Source of the DNA: a virus
Virus record (IMG/VR): IMGVR_UViG_3300031576_000252
Coordinates: 1-26,889 of that record
Length of the DNA stretch: 26,889 bases
Direction: 5' to 3' (one strand)
Shown here: positions 13,031 to 20,800 of the stretch, in pieces
Position numbering within the stretch: the first letter of the stretch is position 1
Layout of the letters: each line of letters starts with the position of its first letter
Translations under genes and position numbers: made by a program
The notes under the pieces: generated by a model
The model's database searches: none
The model's input: the letters and a program-made list of their open reading frames with translations, nothing else
Told to the model about the DNA's origin: nothing

Positions 13031-13251
13031 GTTGCCTCCTTGCTTTTCCGGAACGTCTTGGCCTTGGGACAGTCCGCAAAATGGTTGAGGAGGTGGGCCG
13101 TGTACGGAGCGCGGTTTCCCGTCCTCAGTATCACCCACCAGATCGGTTCGCCGCAACCTCGGCAAGCCCCCGCGTCCCCGACGAGGCGAAGGAAGAGGGC
13201 GATGTTGGACCGCAGCCACGCGGCGTCGTCGGGTCGAACGATGTCGCTCAC
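13027..13251 (-). CDS. Zinc-binding small phage protein, 74 aa
   Basis: The product starts VSDIVRPDDAAWLRSNI and has CRGCGEPIWWV followed ~25 residues later by HFADCPKAKTFRK. This C-x-x-C / H-x4-C layout occurs in many phage and actinobacterial proteins that probably form a zinc ribbon. The GTG at 13251 is preceded by AAGGAGG and overlaps the previous stop. The function is not established. Confidence 0.7.
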   Translation of the reverse strand: MSDIVRPDDAAWLRSNIALFLRLVGDAGACRGCGEPIWWVILRTGNRAPYTAHLLNHFADCPKAKTFRKSKEAT

Positions 13252-13499
13252 GGGGCCTCCTTCCTGATCGCGGCGCGGAGGAGGGCCGCACCTTCCGGTT
13301 GCGAGAATCGCTCGCTCGACCCATCGAGCACCTTCCCGCACGCTTCCACCGCCTCGTCGAGGGCGGTGCGGAACTTGCGCTGAAAGATTGTGCGTAAACG
13401 CGCGAGCGATTCTTCGGCTGTCGGGACGGCGTTCCAATCAAGACAACCCTGTGCCGCAGCGTCACATGCGATCCTGTCCAGTTCCTCGCGGAGGTTCAT
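13248..13499 (-). CDS. Hypothetical helical protein, 83 aa
   Basis: The product starts MNLREELDRIACDAAAQGC and is composed of charged helices (RTALDEAVEACGKVL, GAALLRAAIRKEAP). No family is recognised. 4-nt overlaps lie on both sides. The last codons AAG GAG GCC double as the ribosome binding site of the next gene. Confidence 0.6.
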   Translation of the reverse strand: MNLREELDRIACDAAAQGCLDWNAVPTAEESLARLRTIFQRKFRTALDEAVEACGKVLDGSSERFSQPEGAALLRAAIRKEAP

Positions 13500-13726
13500 G
13501 TCGGCTCCGTCTTCTTCGGAGGCCACGGCTCCTTCTCGATCGCAGTGAGTGATCGCTGGACACACTCCTTTATGACCATGGCTATTGTACAGCGGTGCCT
13601 CGACGCTTCGTTGCGCAACCGCACGCACAAAGCGCCGACGAAGTTTATGTGAATGGTCGTAGTTTCCGATTCAGGCGCAGCGTCCTTCCACGGATTGTAC
13701 CCTCGGAATCTCTTGTTCTGTGTCAT
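13496..13726 (-). CDS. Ribbon-helix-helix (Arc/CopG-like) DNA-binding protein, 76 aa
   Basis: A strand TTTIHINF is followed by two helices (LRNEASRHR and TIAMVIKECVQRSL), the ribbon-helix-helix plan of Arc/CopG-type regulators that bind DNA as dimers through the strand. The N-terminal 20 residues are a basic arm (MTQNKRFRGYNPWK). GGAG precedes the ATG at 13726, and 4-nt overlaps flank the gene. It may regulate this operon or another phage promoter; no target is visible. Confidence 0.7.
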   Translation of the reverse strand: MTQNKRFRGYNPWKDAAPESETTTIHINFVGALCVRLRNEASRHRCTIAMVIKECVQRSLTAIEKEPWPPKKTEPT

Positions 13727-14052
13727 GTGTTCTCCTTCTCGATCTCGGCGGCGATCACGAAACCGCATCGTTCCTCCTTTTGCCGATATTCATCACGCGG
13801 TACTGAACATCGCCAGCAATAGTGCGCCCGCGCGATCTCCACGCACCGACGGCGCTCCGTGGAGGTCGCCTTCATCGAGTCTCTCACCTCCTCCAGCGTC
13901 ACGGTGAGGCCAGCGCGCGCCTCTGCTTCCCCGCGACCGATACAGCGGACGCAGACTGACACCGGCTCCAACCTCGTGCCATCGCTGTAGCCCTTCCGGT
14001 AGGCGTCCTCGGGGCTCATCCCTTTCCACGGGCTTGTTTCGATGTCGGTCAT
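13723..14052 (-). CDS. Hypothetical protein with two Cys-x-x-Cys motifs, 109 aa
   Basis: The product starts MTDIETSPWKGMSPEDAYRKG. C-x-x-C motifs occur at VCVRCIGRGEAEA and HYCWRCSVPRDEY, about 45 residues apart and flanking a charged helix (EEVRDSMKATSTERRRC). A single zinc site is plausible. GGAGG precedes the ATG, and both ends overlap neighbours by 4 nt. The family is not recognised. Confidence 0.65.
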   Translation of the reverse strand: MTDIETSPWKGMSPEDAYRKGYSDGTRLEPVSVCVRCIGRGEAEARAGLTVTLEEVRDSMKATSTERRRCVEIARAHYCWRCSVPRDEYRQKEERCGFVIAAEIEKENT

Positions 14053-14405
14053 CGTTTACCTCCGTGCTTCGACTTCATGTGCCGAGCAAGGTTCGGAAAC
14101 GTGCGGTGACACCTCGGACAGACCCCGCGTTCGATTCTCCGCTCGATCGCCATGCGCTTGTTCCGCTCGACCACGACCTCTCCCTCGGCGCGTGCGAGAT
14201 CCGCCGTGCGCGATGCGAGTTGCTTTCGCAAGCGCTCAACCTCTGGCTCCGTGTAAGTCATTGCGTGCCCATTCGGGCAGAAGAACGAGTCCGTACCGTG
14301 AGCGCGCAGGTACTTATTGTAATCCAGCGGCATTGCGAACATTATGCCGCAGACGATACAGACATCGCTCGATAGCGTCACAGACTCGTTGAACGTCGTC
14401 GTCAT
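14049..14405 (-). CDS. C2H2 zinc-finger phage protein, 118 aa
   Basis: The N-terminal zinc-ribbon-like part has CIVCG (C16, C19) and CPNGH (C43). A charged coiled-coil follows (about residues 53-90). The C-terminus is a C-x2-C-x9-H-x4-H finger (CPRCHRTFPNLARHMKSKH). This ribbon + coil + terminal finger layout recurs in phages and suggests a DNA-binding dimer. AAGGAG precedes the ATG at 14405, with 4-nt overlaps on both sides. Confidence 0.72.
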   Translation of the reverse strand: MTTTFNESVTLSSDVCIVCGIMFAMPLDYNKYLRAHGTDSFFCPNGHAMTYTEPEVERLRKQLASRTADLARAEGEVVVERNKRMAIERRIERGVCPRCHRTFPNLARHMKSKHGGKR

Positions 14406-14701
14406 CGGTTCTCCTTTGCCGCCGCGAGCGCCTGCTTTGCCTGCCATTTGTGGAACTGCGCAAATCCCTTCTTCGAGTGCTTGGCGCCATAGGTTCCAGT
14501 CATCCCAGCGCACACCCGCTGGCACTCATGTTCATCACACGTCGGATTTCCGCAGACAAGAGAGGACGCGACGGAACACTCTTTTCTCGCTTGCGCTCCG
14601 CACCAGCATTTCTGCTTGCCATGCAGATCGCACACGCCACGTGCGGTGGCATCGCGTCGGCATGGCGAAGTCCAGGCCATACGGAAACCGCACGCAGTCA
14701 T
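14402..14701 (-). CDS. Cys/His-rich phage protein, 99 aa
   Basis: The first 65 residues carry at least eleven Cys/His in a regular layout (CRRD, VCDLH, CWCGAQARKEC, VCGNPTCDEHEC), consistent with two or three zinc sites. The C-terminal third is a basic helix (KHSKKGFAQFHKWQAKQAL). This type recurs in phage early operons with no established function. AAGGAG is upstream, and 4-nt overlaps lie on both sides. Confidence 0.68.
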   Translation of the reverse strand: MTACGFRMAWTSPCRRDATARGVCDLHGKQKCWCGAQARKECSVASSLVCGNPTCDEHECQRVCAGMTGTYGAKHSKKGFAQFHKWQAKQALAAAKENR

Positions 14702-15048
14702 TCTTCTCGTCTCCTTCCTCGTTCCTCCGCCGCCGCGAGGGCGGCTTGGGCATTCAGACTGGCGGCCTCGCCCTGGTCAAGCCTCCAGTCGGCCAAGTCT
14801 GCCTCTGGAATCTGCTTCACGAGATCCGTGAGAGCAGCATCGCACTGTCGTAGCACCCCCTCCAGTCTTCCGACGCGGGCGAGGAGGTAGCCGAGGTCAT
14901 CCCGCGCTGAAACGCACAAGGCGATTTCTTCGGGAGATGCGTGTGTCGGGCCAGAGTCGGGATGTTGGAGGATCATGGAACGAATCGGGATCGGATCCCA
15001 CTTGGAGGCCGCCTCCAGCCGCGCACGGATCTCGTCGAGACGAGTCAT
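14698..15048 (-). CDS. Helical phage protein of the 'MxRLDEIRARLEAA' type, 116 aa
   Basis: The start MTRLDEIRARLEAASKWDP is typical of a widespread small phage/bacterial hypothetical family. The rest has ARDDLGYLLARVGRLEGVL and a C-terminal coiled-coil rich in Ala and Glu. GAGG precedes the ATG at 15048. The longer frame to 15087 is unnecessary. The function is unknown. Confidence 0.68.
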   Translation of the reverse strand: MTRLDEIRARLEAASKWDPIPIRSMILQHPDSGPTHASPEEIALCVSARDDLGYLLARVGRLEGVLRQCDAALTDLVKQIPEADLADWRLDQGEAASLNAQAALAAAEERGRRREE

Positions 15049-15188
15049 GCTTCCTCCTCGCGTGGGACTCGTCCACCTCCTGCGCACGTCTCACACTCCC
15101 TCCACAACAACAGGGGCACCCCGGCCTTCGACCAACCCTCGTATTCGACCTCCCCCACGCCGTTGCAGTCGGGACACTCTCGCGTCAT
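15045..15188 (-). CDS. CxxCxGxG zinc microprotein, 47 aa
   Basis: A very short gene with two DnaJ-type knuckles, CPDCNGVGEV and CETCAGGGRV, separated by about 26 residues, like the 11527-11736 product. The ATG at 15188 lies downstream of an AAAGGAG site at roughly 12 nt. A competing ATG at 15195 is better spaced but opens a short out-of-frame ORF. Its stop overlaps the next start by 4 nt, which supports it. Confidence 0.65.
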   Translation of the reverse strand: MTRECPDCNGVGEVEYEGWSKAGVPLLLWRECETCAGGGRVPREEEA

Positions 15189-15206
15189 CGGTCATTCCGT
15201 CTCCTT

Positions 15207-15647
15207 TCAGAATGGGCAATCGTCGAGCTCGGGATCCGGCGGCGAAGGCTCGGCGGAAGGACGCGGCGGTCCTTCGATTGCCTGGTAGCCGAAGTTGTTT
15301 TCGGGTCCTCCCGTTGGCTGCAAGTAATGCTTCCCGTTGTACTCGTGGCGTGCGACCGTCACATGAGCAATCGCGCCGCGAACGTCGTCACCCTTCACGT
15401 CGCAGGGATCGTCGTCGGCGAGGCGCAGGAGGGCGCCGAGTTTCTTGCGGGCGATCCAGCCGGCTTTTGCGCTCAAGGTGAGGCGATCCATGCAGAGGCG
15501 GGCGCCCTTCAAAGGCCCGGCCTCGATCACCAAGTGGAGCACCATCTGGTAGTCGTGCTCCTCCGTGAACTTCTCGTCGACACTTTGGACGCGCGCGAGG
15601 TACGTCCCATCGGGAACGTCAGCTCGAACGGGACCGAAGAGGGGCAT
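15207..15647 (-). CDS. DUF669-like / SSB-like protein with acidic -DDCPF tip, 146 aa
   Basis: The product has the DUF669/OB-like layout: VPDGTYLARVQSVDEKF, then MVLHLVIEAGPLKGARLCMDRL, then ARKKLGALLRLADDD, then GAIAHVTVARHEYNGKHYLQP. A Pro-rich linker leads to the C-terminal tip LDDCPF. The last residues resemble the SSB C-terminal peptide (DDxPF), which recruits many repair partners in bacteria. Binding of single-stranded DNA during annealase-mediated recombination is inferred. The start overlaps the annealase stop by one base (TGATG), implying coupling. Confidence 0.72.
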   Translation of the reverse strand: MPLFGPVRADVPDGTYLARVQSVDEKFTEEHDYQMVLHLVIEAGPLKGARLCMDRLTLSAKAGWIARKKLGALLRLADDDPCDVKGDDVRGAIAHVTVARHEYNGKHYLQPTGGPENNFGYQAIEGPPRPSAEPSPPDPELDDCPF

Positions 15648-16546
15648 CAGAAGGGCGTGTCTTCGACTTCGGCCTCTGGAACGGGCTCGGACGTCGCCGC
15701 GATGGGCGGGGCCTTTACAAGCGCACGGCGCAGCGCCCCCTTCACCTTCTCCGCGTACTTCTCCTCGATCTTGTCGGGGATCGGCCATCCGAGCTTTCCT
15801 TTGGTCACCTTCTGCAGCGTCGCGTCCAGATCCGCGTCGGCGATCCCCTTTCCGTACGCCTTGTTGAGATCGACTAAGAGCGCGGAGAGCGAACGCGGAT
15901 CCGGGGGCGGGGTGGGCGGTGGCGCCTTCGCTTCGCCCTTCTCGTCGAAGACCCCGAGTTTCCCGCTCGCTATCGCCCCGCGGATCATCCGAGCGACCTG
16001 CTCCTCCGGGAGGAACCGACGCTGCGCGTTGCGCACGGCCTTTGCGTAGCCGACCTCGAACCAGAAGCGGTTCTCGATCATCCTGCCGTCGCGCTTCTTC
16101 GTCTTCTTCTCTTGGCGCTTGAAACCCTTGTGGGTCTCGAGCAGGACCTCCGGTTGCACCATGCGGCCATCCTCGAGGATCGCCGGCTTCCCCACGCGAA
16201 CGCGCTGCACCGTGATCTCGAAGGTCGCGTAATCGCCGTGGTCTTCCCACCGGGACTCGACTTCCCGCAGGACGATGCCCTTGTCGGCCAGTTTGCGGAC
16301 GATCAGGTCGACGCCGACCTTGCCGAGGCCCACGACCTCGCGCTTGCCCTCCTGCGTGTCCAGCTCTATTCGGTAGGCAAACTTGTCTGGGGCGGCCCCG
16401 TGGATCTCCGCGATGATCGCCTCCTCGTCGAGCTGGTCCATCAGCGCGAGGACTTGCGCCTGCCGCACTTCGGGGAGGCTTCGGACATCCTCCTCCACCG
16501 GCGCCATTCCTGCGGCCGGCAACACTCCAACTTTCGTGACGGTCAT
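15647..16546 (-). CDS. Putative single-strand annealing protein (Erf/Rad52-like), 299 aa
   Basis: GGAGG lies 6 nt before the ATG. Residues about 60-200 follow the phage annealase pattern: VGLGKVGVDLIVRKLADKGI, DYATFEITVQRVRV, and the late signature FEVGYAKAVRNAQRRFLPEEQVARMI (compare K-A-x-x-x-A-Q-R-x-x-x-R-x-L-I/L-P). The C-terminal third is Pro-rich and then helical, and the protein ends EVEDTPF, an SSB-type acidic tip. It would promote annealing of single strands during replication or recombination. The neighbours (DUF669-like, Gp157-like) match this pathway. The exact subfamily (Erf, Sak or other) is undecided. Confidence 0.65.
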   Translation of the reverse strand: MTVTKVGVLPAAGMAPVEEDVRSLPEVRQAQVLALMDQLDEEAIIAEIHGAAPDKFAYRIELDTQEGKREVVGLGKVGVDLIVRKLADKGIVLREVESRWEDHGDYATFEITVQRVRVGKPAILEDGRMVQPEVLLETHKGFKRQEKKTKKRDGRMIENRFWFEVGYAKAVRNAQRRFLPEEQVARMIRGAIASGKLGVFDEKGEAKAPPPTPPPDPRSLSALLVDLNKAYGKGIADADLDATLQKVTKGKLGWPIPDKIEEKYAEKVKGALRRALVKAPPIAATSEPVPEAEVEDTPF

Positions 16547-16556
16547 CGAGCGCCTC

Positions 16557-17180
16557 CTACTTCCACCGAACCGAAACCACGCGACGGACCCTGACCGCGA
16601 AGGAGAGGTCCTCGCCCGTGTCCTTCCGAACGACCGCCCCTTCGGACGTGAGGGCGATCGCGGCAGCGAGCTTCTCCTTGTCGACCTTCCACGAGACCAC
16701 CTGCTCCTTCAAGTCCTGCGGGATCTTCGTCTCGTCGAGGACGTCGATCGCCTGTGCCGAGCTCGTGCTGATGCGGATTCCCCGCGTGGCTCCCTCGAAG
16801 CGGTCGACCTGTAGGATCTCGGCCGCGATCCGGGCGCACGCGGTCAGCCGTTCGACGACGCGATCGTAGGAGCGGGCGACCTCTTGGAGATGCTTGACCT
16901 GGGCGCGAAGGGCGGCGCCGCGGGCGTCGCACTCGTCATGTACGGCGACGTAGGCGTCGACCTTGTTCTTGAGAAGCGCGCCGCTCGCAACTAGGCGCTC
17001 GGCGAGAGCGACGTTCGGGTTCTGGATGTGAGCGCCCGTCGGGTCGAGCGTCTCGGGCTCGGCTTCAAGGAGCGCGACGAGGTCGCGCACTTCCTTCGTG
17101 AGCTCGATGAGGGTCGGACCTTCGACGCGGGCGGGCAAGCCCGCTCCGGGTCCATGTTTCACCACGGATGGTTTCAGCAT
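16557..17180 (-). CDS. Siphovirus Gp157-like protein, 207 aa
   Basis: AAGGAG precedes the ATG at 17180. The product has the Gp157 layout: an N-terminal helix (TLIELTKEVRDLVALLE), a long coiled-coil (KVDAYVAVHDECDARGAALR... VKHLQEVARSYDRVVERL), then a beta part (GIRISTSSAQAIDVLDE), IPQDL and VDKEKLAAAI. Gp157 proteins accompany phage annealases; an older proposal links them to phage-resistance interference, without proof. It is translated just upstream of the annealase (10-nt gap) in the same operon. Confidence 0.8.
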   Translation of the reverse strand: MLKPSVVKHGPGAGLPARVEGPTLIELTKEVRDLVALLEAEPETLDPTGAHIQNPNVALAERLVASGALLKNKVDAYVAVHDECDARGAALRAQVKHLQEVARSYDRVVERLTACARIAAEILQVDRFEGATRGIRISTSSAQAIDVLDETKIPQDLKEQVVSWKVDKEKLAAAIALTSEGAVVRKDTGEDLSFAVRVRRVVSVRWK

Positions 17181-17430
17181 GGTCTTTCTCCTTACTCTCG
17201 AGAAGGAACACGCGGAGGTCCTGGATTCCGAGAAGCGTGAGCACCGCGGCCGCGCGGACGAAAGACGGGCACTTGCCGTCCTTCTCCCACGTCTGCACCG
17301 TGCGCTGGTCGCACCCCTGCCCCGTGAGACGGGCGATGCGCTCCGCGAGGTTCCGTCGGGACAGCCCCGCCGCCGCCCGAGCGCGCCACAAGGCCCGCCC
17401 GTTGAACCGGAGGACTCCGGTTCGCTGCAT
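17065..17430 (-). CDS. Xre-type helix-turn-helix regulator, 121 aa
   Basis: Residues about 11-70 form an HTH_3/Cro-CI-type domain (LWRARAAAGLSRRNLAERIARLTG, TVQTWEKDGKCPSFVRAAAVLTLLG). This is a DNA-binding regulator expected to control early phage transcription. The rest (about 35 residues) is Arg-rich and overlaps the Gp157 gene in another frame by 116 bp, so it may not be functional. ATG at 17430; no strong ribosome binding site. It is the first gene of the leftward operon, under a promoter with direct repeats that may be its operator. Confidence 0.72.
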   Translation of the reverse strand: MQRTGVLRFNGRALWRARAAAGLSRRNLAERIARLTGQGCDQRTVQTWEKDGKCPSFVRAAAVLTLLGIQDLRVFLLESKEKDHAETIRGETWTRSGLARPRRRSDPHRAHEGSARPRRAP

Positions 17431-17445
17431 GGTCGCCGCCGGCAC

Positions 17446-17466
17446 GAACTAAGATGCTAGGAACTA
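17446..17466. promoter_or_regulatory. Direct repeats GAACTA, 15-bp spacing, flanking the -10: possible operator
   Basis: GAACTA occurs at 17446-17451 and 17461-17466, on either side of the -10 of the leftward promoter. Repeats one to two helical turns apart at a promoter upstream of an Xre gene are typical of autoregulation. Binding is inferred. Confidence 0.4.
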
Positions 17467-17481
17467 TTTTGCCGGAGTCAA
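17454..17481 (-). promoter_or_regulatory. Sigma70-like promoter for the leftward early operon
   Basis: On the minus strand TTGACT (17481-17476, 5 of 6 matches) and TAGCAT (17459-17454, 4 of 6) are 16 bp apart. The Xre ATG follows about 23 bp after the -10. The -35 overlaps the stop codon of gene 17478-17810. Confidence 0.6.
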
Positions 17482-17810
17482 GCGATTTGTTGGGAGGGCT
17501 GCCGGACCACCCCGACGAGGGGGCGTGGGGAGAAATGGGTGCGGGTGGGGCCGCTCAGCGTCTCCCGCAGGTAGGCCACGTGAACCCCGATCTGCGAGAG
17601 GTCCCCATCCTGGGTGGAGTACGTGTAGAGCCCCCGCGGCTCGTCGATCTTCACGAGGTTTGCTTCCACGATCGTCGCCAAGGTGCCGTCCGGCTTCAGT
17701 AGCAGGAGAACGAGGGTGCTCCCCACGGTGCGGGCTCGTCCGAGTTCGAGGTGGAGGACCCGCTCGGTCTCATTCTGCAGGAAGCTTTCGTAGGGGAAGG
17801 GAAGGCTCAT
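17478..17810 (-). CDS. Hypothetical beta-rich protein, 110 aa, after the giant gene
   Basis: The gene starts 10 bp after the end of the 2858-aa gene, in the same direction. The product begins MSLPFPYESFLQNETERV. It has alternating strands (STLVLLLLKPDGTLATIV, EPRGLYTYSTQDGDLSQIGVHVAYLRET) that resemble immunoglobulin-like N-terminal domains of phage structural proteins such as BppU-type proteins. No signature is decisive. A virion or tail accessory role is inferred from context. Confidence 0.6.
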   Translation of the reverse strand: MSLPFPYESFLQNETERVLHLELGRARTVGSTLVLLLLKPDGTLATIVEANLVKIDEPRGLYTYSTQDGDLSQIGVHVAYLRETLSGPTRTHFSPRPLVGVVRQPSQQIA

Positions 17811-17820
17811 GGGCGCATCG

Positions 17821-20800
17821 CTATCGCCTCTCGCTCACGATGTCCATGAAGTGCATCGCGGCGGCGGCTTCCGCAGGGCTCTCGACACCCTGCATGTACC
17901 ACCGCTCCGCCCATCCCTTGAGGATCCCCCGCTCGTACATCGTCGCGTGGGGCCAGTAGATCGCAGCTTCTCTCCACCGCTCCGCACGAGGGCTGGCGGC
18001 CTGGATCCGCTTGAGGGCCCCCGTGAGATTGCGCGCCCCGAGCATCTGGGCGACGTCGGCCGGCTGGATCTGCACTCCGTGCTTCGCGTACGCCGGAGGA
18101 GCGGCCTGGGCGGCCCCGTGCTTGATCTCCTCCCGGCCCGCTTCGAGCTCGCGATTCGTGGCGGCCTGCGAGGCGATCATCCGGAGCACCGCGGCGCGCC
18201 GCTCCTCGCCCGCGACGGGCAAACCCGGAAGCGGCGGATGTCGCCGCTTCGCTTCGGCTTCCGGCAGGGTGCGAACCCCGTGGGGGAACTGGAAGAGGAA
18301 CTCACCGTCCGGCGTGCGCTCGGCGTCCATCTGCCGCATGACATCGACGACGTAGCGCCCTCCGAAGGCGCCCATGTTGTTCGCCCAGAAGTCGTCCCAC
18401 TTCGCCTCGTTCCCCTCGAGGTACTTGGCGATACCCGCGTCCGTGAGCTGCGTGATGAGCGTCAGGGGAAGGGAGTCTGCATCGGGAATCGGGATCCGCC
18501 AGAGCCGCACCCACCACGGCAGGCTCGCGAGCCGCTCCTGAAAGCTCGGCATGAGAGAGACGCCGGGGAGCTCCGCGGGCCGCGTCCCGACCTGGTAGCC
18601 GATGGTCGAGGGCGTCTTACTCCATTCCGGGAGAAGCCTTCCGATCGCTCCCATGCGGTCGAGCATCCCGGTATGCCGCAGGACCTCCTCCGTCGCGACG
18701 ATCGCGAAGAGGCCGCGCACCAAGGCCCGGGCGGCGTAGAGGTTGGCGTTCTTCGTCCCCTTCCGTGCGAGCTCGAGGCCGAAATTGACGCTCTCGCGGA
18801 TCCGCCGGAGCGTCTGCGTCGCGATCCGAAACTGCGTGTTCTCGAGGAAAAGGAGCAACCGCCCGAACTTCGTGGTGAACACGCCGGGCATCGTCGCCAG
18901 CGTGAAATGAAAGTTGACCTGTCCATTGAGGAAGGTGGCGAGCTCGCGGTGAGCTTCGGAGCCGAGAGGCGGCGCTCCCGGCGTCAGGCCGGCCGCATAC
19001 TCCGTCGCGACGCGGTTCAGGGCCTCTCCCCATCGGAAGAACTTGAAGCCAAACGCGCCGATCGCGGCACCCAGAAGCGGTCGCCCGTAGGCCGCACCGA
19101 TGGCCGCCCCTGCGACGGTGGGCGCGAAAGTCTTCCCCATCCTGGAGAGAAGGGTCCCCGGTCGACCGTACGAGGTCGGATCCCACCCCCGTGACCAGAT
19201 CAGCGCGCCCGATCGCGCGGCGTGCCGGCGCCACGCCCGCTGCTTCCCGCGCGGCAAGAGGTCCGCCATCCCGACCAGGGCCCTCGAGTAACCCTCGAGG
19301 GAAGGTTGGATCCCGACTTCACCGAAGAGAGAGGTCCACCCGAGAAGGACGTTGGTCATCCCCGATCGCGGATGCTGCAACATCGCCTGCCGGAGCCAGG
19401 TCCCGAAGGGACCGATGAGGACACGATCGACCACGCGCTCGGTCTGCGTCTGCCCTCGACCCTTGAGCTCCTGTTCGGTGAGCGACATCGCCTCCTGGAA
19501 CCGCTCGCGGCCCCACATGTCGTCGACGATCCCGCCGACACGATGCCAGGCCTCGCGCAGCTCCCGCCGGCGCCACACCTCCGTCGTCTGGCCGGTCTTG
19601 TCGTTCGCCTGGCGAACCCGGACCCCGACCACATGCCCAGTCGGGTCTTTCACCCACGATTTCCCCGGCTCGAGGATGTAGAGAAGCCCGCCTCGAAGCA
19701 GGCCGGTCTCCGGGTCGACCGTCCGGTTCTGTACAGTATCGAGCTCACGGAAGGAGTAGGGCTTCCTCCATTTCCCCAGGAAGTAGTCGCGCACCTTGTC
19801 CATGGTCACGCCGTAGGCGATCGCGCGCTCCGTCTCGGGCGTGTAGACGTTCAGGATCTCATCGAGGTCCAGGATGTAGCCGGTTTTCCCCTCGCGGTGC
19901 TGGACGAAACGGTTGAACCGCTCCCGCGGCCGGATCATCCGAAGCAGGACGCTCATCCGGTCGTAGGCTCCGGCGATCGAGCCGTCTCCGCCCCAGATGT
20001 GGGTCAAGTAGTCCTTAAAACCCCATTGGTCCGCCTCTCGCCAGAAGGCCTCGGCCGCCTGCTCGGCGGCGGCCCGCACCTTCGACCATCGCTGCCAATT
20101 CTTCGTGTGCCTCGCCTTCGCGGCGCGCGCAAGCTGGCGCTCGGCGTACTTGAGTTCGTTCTCGATGTGCCCCCACCGGCTCCGGCGGTAGTGCTTGAAG
20201 AGACGGCGGCGGTATCGGTCGAACCACTCTCTCGCGCGGCGCACCGTCTCGACGTGCTCTGGATAGCGCGCCGCGAGGACCTGCTCGACGGGCTGCGCGA
20301 GCTCGGCCGCGGTGAGGCCCTTGCGAATCTCGTCGAGGTAGCGCGGGTCGGCGTCTCGAAGCGCCTGCTCGACGCTCATCTTCGGATCGCGGTCGAGATG
20401 CGCGGCGACGAGGGTCTGTAGTGTCGGGTCCTTGAAGCGCCACGGCCGCAACGGATCTCGGCGAGCGACTTGCGCGAGGATGCCCGCGCGAGGACGGAAG
20501 GGTTGCCCGCGGGCCTTCTGGCGCAGGAACCGGAAGACTTCCGCCGCCCGCATCCCGTAGGTGGGTCCGAGGATTTTCGCGCGTTGGCGGGCGAGCCGCA
20601 GTTGGAAACCGATGCCGGCCGCTGCGAGCATCCGCGTAAACTTCCGCCCGAAGAGCGCGTCGCGTTCCGAAAAGAGCTCGTGCCAGATCGCCAGACCCTT
20701 GAGGCGCCGCAAGGGTCCGGCGTCGGCGTAGGCGCGCATCCGAGCGGAGGTCTCGGCGCCGAACACCGGAATCGCGCGCACCATCTTTCTGACGACCGAG

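Noticed and set aside
15093-15195. Short ORF from the ATG at 15195
   Set aside because: It stops after ~34 codons in a frame that disrupts the CxxCxGxG protein, while the 15188 ATG leads to the 4-nt overlap with the next gene.
17809-17821. Frameshift fusion of the giant gene with gene 17478-17810
   Set aside because: The giant gene has a clean TAG and the next ATG follows 10 bp later; there is no slippery site.
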